Position numbers and translations under genes: made by a program. The notes below the pieces were generated by a model. It was not told the origin of the DNA. It saw only the letters and a program-made list of their open reading frames with translations, and searched no databases. Below, one piece after another: positions 60,883 to 64,000 of a stretch of DNA of 64,000 bases. Source of the stretch: Solirubrobacterales bacterium (lineage in GTDB: Bacteria; Actinomycetota; Thermoleophilia; Solirubrobacterales; 70-9); NCBI GenBank assembly GCA_016712175.1, contig JADJRQ010000002.1:248001-312000 (forward strand), written 5' to 3'. Every line of letters begins with the position of its first letter. Position 1 is the stretch's first letter.

Positions 60883-61702
60883 TTGCTGTCTCGCCCACGA
60901 AAAATTGTCACTCTGTCCATTGCGCTTGCCGGTTTCCTGACCGGAACTGCCGCGTTCGCCGGACCCGCGATGGCTCTTTCGCTCAATCCCGATGCCGGCT
61001 CCGCCGGGATCGAAAAGGCGAACACGCTGCACTGGATCCTCTTCATAGTCATTGGCATCATCATCATCGCTGTCAATCTGGCAATTCTCCGGGCAGTTCG
61101 CTCGCGCCATCGCGCGGTACCCCCGCGACCCAGGAAGGCGGCCGGGCAACAGCAAGGTCGGCCTCGGGCTCGGCGTCGTCGCCCTGGCCATCTTCGTCAC
61201 CGCGACCATCTTTTCCGACCAGTCCCGCGTTGTCCCGGTCAGCGCAGAGACCGTCGCCGGAATGACCAGCGACAAGCAACTCGAGATCGAAGCGACCGGT
61301 TCGCAGTGGCTCTGGCGGTTCAATTATCCCAGGAACGGCGCCTTCAGTTACCGGCGGGTGGTCGTGCCGGCGGGCGTGACCGTAGCGATGAAGCTCAAGT
61401 CGAGCGACGTGATCCACGGCTGGAACGTGCCTTCGCTCACCGGCAAGGCCGACGCCATTCCCGGCAAGACCAACCCCATCTACTTCCGCGCCGATCAGGA
61501 AGGCACTCACGGCGGACGCTCCGCGATCCTTTCCGGTCAGGGCTACTCGACCATGTCGATTGAGGTCGACGTCGTTTCGCCCGACGAGTACAAGGCTACG
61601 TCAAGGCGCAGGCCAAGGACATCCAGGACGCGCAGGACACGGTCGAGAAACAGAACAAGGCCGCGGCCGAGACCGCCGCCAGGCCAGGGAGGGCAGCCCT
61701 GA
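60883..61702 (+). CDS. Heme-copper-oxidase-like subunit II lacking the CuA ligands (frame broken)
   Basis: The N-terminus has a signal/hydrophobic segment and two membrane helices (WILFIVIGIIIIAVNLAIL; LGVVALAIFVTATIF). The outside beta domain matches oxidase subunit II: EIEATGSQWLWRFNYP, SDVIHGWNVPSL and EGTHGGRSAILSGQGYSTM. In CuA oxidases the last segment holds Cys, Cys, His and Met; here these are Ser, Ser, Tyr and Met, in an intact frame (61522-61557). The His of VIHGWN remains. Loss of CuA is known in quinol oxidases. Indels at 61120-61124, about 61594 and about 61683 break the frame; the corrected C-terminus is a charged helix ending AARQGGQP. The stop overlaps the subunit I start. Confidence 0.82.
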
Positions 61703-63399
61703 TGAGCAGTTACCCGACCACGGTACCGCCGACCAGGCCCGAGCTTTCCAGCCAACTCGACACCGACCCGCGTCCGCGGTGGGCACAGATCGCCACCAGC
61801 GCCGACCACAAGTCGATCGCCTCGGTCCTTCTGACAACTGCCTTCGGCTCGCTCTTCCTCGCCGCCCTCGAACTGCTGCTGCTCAGGATCCAGCTCTCGG
61901 TGCCCGAGAACGTCTTCCTGAACGCCGTCACCTTCGACCGGCTGCTCTCCATGTACGGTGTGACCGCGATCTTCCTGTTCGCACTGCCGCTCTGCATCGG
62001 GCTCCTTCTATTACGTCGTGCCGCTCCAGATCGGCAGCCGCAGTACCGCCCTGCCGCGCCTCGGCCAGACCGGCCTCTGGCTTTTCATCCTCGGCGGGAT
62101 CATGCTCTACGCCGCTTTCCTCTTCACGCCGCCCGAGACCGGCATCAACCCGCTGCCGCCCTTCTCGGAGCTCGCCTTCGCGCCCAACAACGGCGTCGAC
62201 GTGTGGATCACCTCGACCGGCATGATCATCCTCGGCCTGTTGTTGATCTCGATCGACCTGCTCACCACCCTGCATAACCTTCGAGCGCCGGGCATGGCCT
62301 GGCGTCGCGCGCCGATCTTCACCTGGGCCGCGGCGATCGTGACCTGGCTGATGGTCGTGGTCACCCCGATCATGCTGGCCGCGCTGACGATGCTGATGAT
62401 CGACCGTCGATTCGGCGGTGCGTTCTTCGCCGGCGGTGCCGGCGGGGCGCCGCTGCTCTGGCAGCACATGTCCTACATCTACTTCACCGCCGGTTACATG
62501 ACTGTCGCCGTCACCATGCTGGCTGCGATCTCGGAGATCGTCCAGTCCTTCACCCACCGCGAACTGCCTGGCCGCAACGTGGTCATCGGCTCGCTGGCCG
62601 CGATCGCGATCGTCGGCACCTCGCCTGGACCCAGAACATGATCACCGCGCCGTTGCCGAGCGGCTGGAAGTACTTCGCGATGCTCATGTCGATCTCACTG
62701 GTCGTGCCATTCGGCCTGATTTTCTACAACCTGATCAGCACCGTTTCGTCGAGCGACTTCCACATGCGAGCGCCGCTGCGTTACGCAATGGGGGCGCTCT
62801 CGCTGGCTTCGATCGGACTGGCCGTCGAGATTTCGCAGTCGACGATTGCTGTCGGCACACAGCTCCAGCACACTTACGACGCCTGGGCTGCCACTCACTT
62901 CACGCTGATCGGCTTTGCCATCTTCGGCGGCATGGCCGCAATCAGCTACTGGTACCCGAAGATCACCGGACGGATGCTCAACGAGGAGCGGGCCAAGATC
63001 TCCTTCGGTGTTATGTTCGCCGGCACGCTGATCGCACTGCTGCCCCTGTTCGCCGCCGGCGTCTCCGGTCAGGTCACCGACTCGTACCGCTTCTACGCCG
63101 TCGAAGACGTCGACATCTACAACCTGATCGCGGCATTCGGCACACTCATCCTGTTCGTCGGCGTGATTATGGCCATCGGCAATCTGATCAAGAGCCGGAC
63201 CGAAGGGGTAGCCGCGGCGCCGGACCCGTGGCGCGGTGACTCGCTCGAATGGCTGGCCCTCTCGCCCCCGGTCGAACACAACTTTGACGTTCTCCCCGAC
63301 GTGCGCTCGACCCAGCCGATGCGCGATATCCGTGATGCCCTCGCCCGTCGTGACGCCGAAGCCGGCGCCCCGGCCGACGAGCCGCAGCCGGTAGCCTGA
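61702..63399 (+). CDS. Heme-copper-oxidase-like subunit I with most cofactor ligands missing (frame broken)
   Basis: About 565 residues with twelve or so helices. Alignment by eye with cytochrome oxidase subunit I is continuous: YGVTAIFLFALPL, YVVPLQIGS, RAPGMAWRRAPIFTWAA, GGAPLLWQHM, DAWAATHFTLIG, YWYPKITGRML. Yet the cofactor residues differ. The low-spin heme His of M-H-G-T is Tyr (TAC 61954-61956). The G-H-P-E-V-Y motif is F-T-A-G-Y-M. The H-H CuB pair is Q-N (62632-62637). The high-spin heme His is Ala (62890-62892). Only the second low-spin-type His (62896-62898) remains. Indels near 62000 and 62622 split the frame but do not touch these codons. Its role is unknown; classical oxygen reduction is unlikely. 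Confidence 0.85.
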
Positions 63400-63403
63400 A
63401 CTC

Positions 63404-64000
63404 ATGCTCGGCAGCGCCGATGCGCAGACGACGCGCGTATCCCGAACGGTTGAGACGGCCCCCGGACACTCCCTTCAGGGTGCGGTTGCGTTGGTTCGCG
63501 ACTACATAACGCTGACCAAGCCCAGGGTCATCAGTCTCCTGCTGCTGACCACAGTCGCCACGATGTACGTGGCCGATCCGTCGGGTCCCGCCCTTTCTCT
63601 GATCCTCTGGACAATGCTCGGTGGCTACCTCGCCGCCGGAGGCGCCGGAGCGATCAACCACTACATTGACCGCAACCGCGACGCCCGCATGGCCCGGACC
63701 GACTCCCGGCCGCTGGTCAACGGCCGGATCCCCCCGCTCCACGGACTGGTCTTTGGAATCTCGCTCGGTGTGATCGCCTTCTTCCAGCTCTGGCTGACGG
63801 TCAACCTGCTGGCCGCCGGCCTGGCAATGGTCGGACTGCTCGGCTACGTCTTCCTGTACACCCTCTGGCTGAAACCGCTGACCCCGCAAAACATCGTGAT
63901 CGGTGGCAGTGCCGGTGCGATGCCACCGCTCGTTGGGTGGGCAGCTGCCGCCGGAACCCTCAGCTGGGAAGCACTCTGGCCTTTCCTGATCGTCTTCTTC
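63404..64000 (+). CDS. ctaB: Protoheme IX farnesyltransferase (heme O synthase), N-terminal part
   Basis: The frame runs from ATG 63404 past the window end. It encodes a UbiA-type prenyltransferase: ITLTKPRVISLLLLTTVATM, the polar NHYIDRNRDARMARTDSRPLV motif that binds the farnesyl diphosphate magnesium (N-x3-D-x3-D), then further helices (GLLGYVFLYTLWLKPLTPQNI; GGSAGAMPPLVGW). The enzyme adds farnesyl to heme B to make heme O for heme-copper oxidases. It follows the oxidase-like subunit I gene by 4 bases, so co-transcription is likely. The visible part looks normal. Confidence 0.95.
   Translation, partial: MLGSADAQTTRVSRTVETAPGHSLQGAVALVRDYITLTKPRVISLLLLTTVATMYVADPSGPALSLILWTMLGGYLAAGGAGAINHYIDRNRDARMARTDSRPLVNGRIPPLHGLVFGISLGVIAFFQLWLTVNLLAAGLAMVGLLGYVFLYTLWLKPLTPQNIVIGGSAGAMPPLVGWAAAAGTLSWEALWPFLIVFF

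Noticed and set aside
1..64000. CRISPR arrays, insertion sequences, prophage or replication origin
   Set aside because: No regularly spaced repeats, transposase or integrase motifs, or DnaA-box clusters were seen. The only LAGLIDADG-like gene is described separately.

Overview
This window looks like chromosomal DNA of a high-GC actinobacterium. The protein flavour (lysine/arginine-rich secreted beta proteins, ClpP next to trigger factor, abundant GTG/TTG starts, ATGA/GTGA operon overlaps) suggests Thermoleophilia/Solirubrobacterales. That placement is an inference from recalled protein similarity, not a search. Gene density is high. No prophage, insertion sequence or CRISPR array is visible. 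There are three tRNA genes (His, Arg, Pro), several perfect-stem terminators, one structured RNA candidate and about 67 protein genes.

Layout. 0-6 kb: end of a GNAT gene, a structured RNA candidate, a membrane protein, a reductase-like SDR, then a minus-strand block of trigger factor, ClpP and a secreted M23 peptidase. 6-12 kb: a CtaG-like oxidase assembly protein with a membrane-fused spermidine synthase, a GH15 glucoamylase with a YggS protein, a tiny hydrophobic protein, CrcB, and an NTF2-like/GNAT fusion. 12-24 kb: a CNNM transporter pair, a secreted GH5 enzyme overlapping an acyl-CoA carboxylase subunit, an alpha/beta hydrolase with a TetR-like protein lacking its DNA-binding domain, an SGNH hydrolase, and a sulfatase with a secreted partner. 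24-36 kb: GFA protein, secreted TIM-barrel protein, HMG-CoA reductase, DNA polymerase IV, two tandem paralogous membrane proteins, DUF2252, CsbD, DUF2254, a GMC oxidoreductase and small enzymes. 36-38 kb: a copper block (cupredoxin-like, PCu(A)C, SCO1). 38-52 kb: deacetylase, hibernation factor, transporters, alcohol dehydrogenase, a polytopic glycosyltransferase-like protein, an HTH/LAGLIDADG-like gene beside tRNA-Pro, epimerase, BASS transporter, flavin monooxygenase. 51-58 kb: a plus-strand run (DUF1015, cobalamin adenosyltransferase, OsmC, SDR, then Nudix, ABC exporter, aminotransferase), then thioredoxin reductase. 58-64 kb: flippase-like protein, PAP2 phosphatase, then heme-copper-oxidase-like subunits II and I followed by ctaB, cut by the window end.

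Two results stand out. First, the oxidase-like pair at 60.9-63.4 kb keeps the fold signatures of heme-copper oxidase subunits I and II but has lost almost all cofactor ligands. Subunit II has Ser/Ser/Tyr where CuA needs Cys/Cys/His. Subunit I lacks the three CuB histidines, the high-spin heme histidine and one low-spin heme histidine. It sits directly upstream of a heme farnesyltransferase gene that looks normal in the visible part. Second, about 15 otherwise normal genes are broken by small indels, mostly in G or C runs. This is most simply a consensus-sequence quality problem, so I annotate those genes as whole loci and mark the break points. The lost cofactor ligands cannot be explained by those indels because they are substitutions inside intact reading frames.
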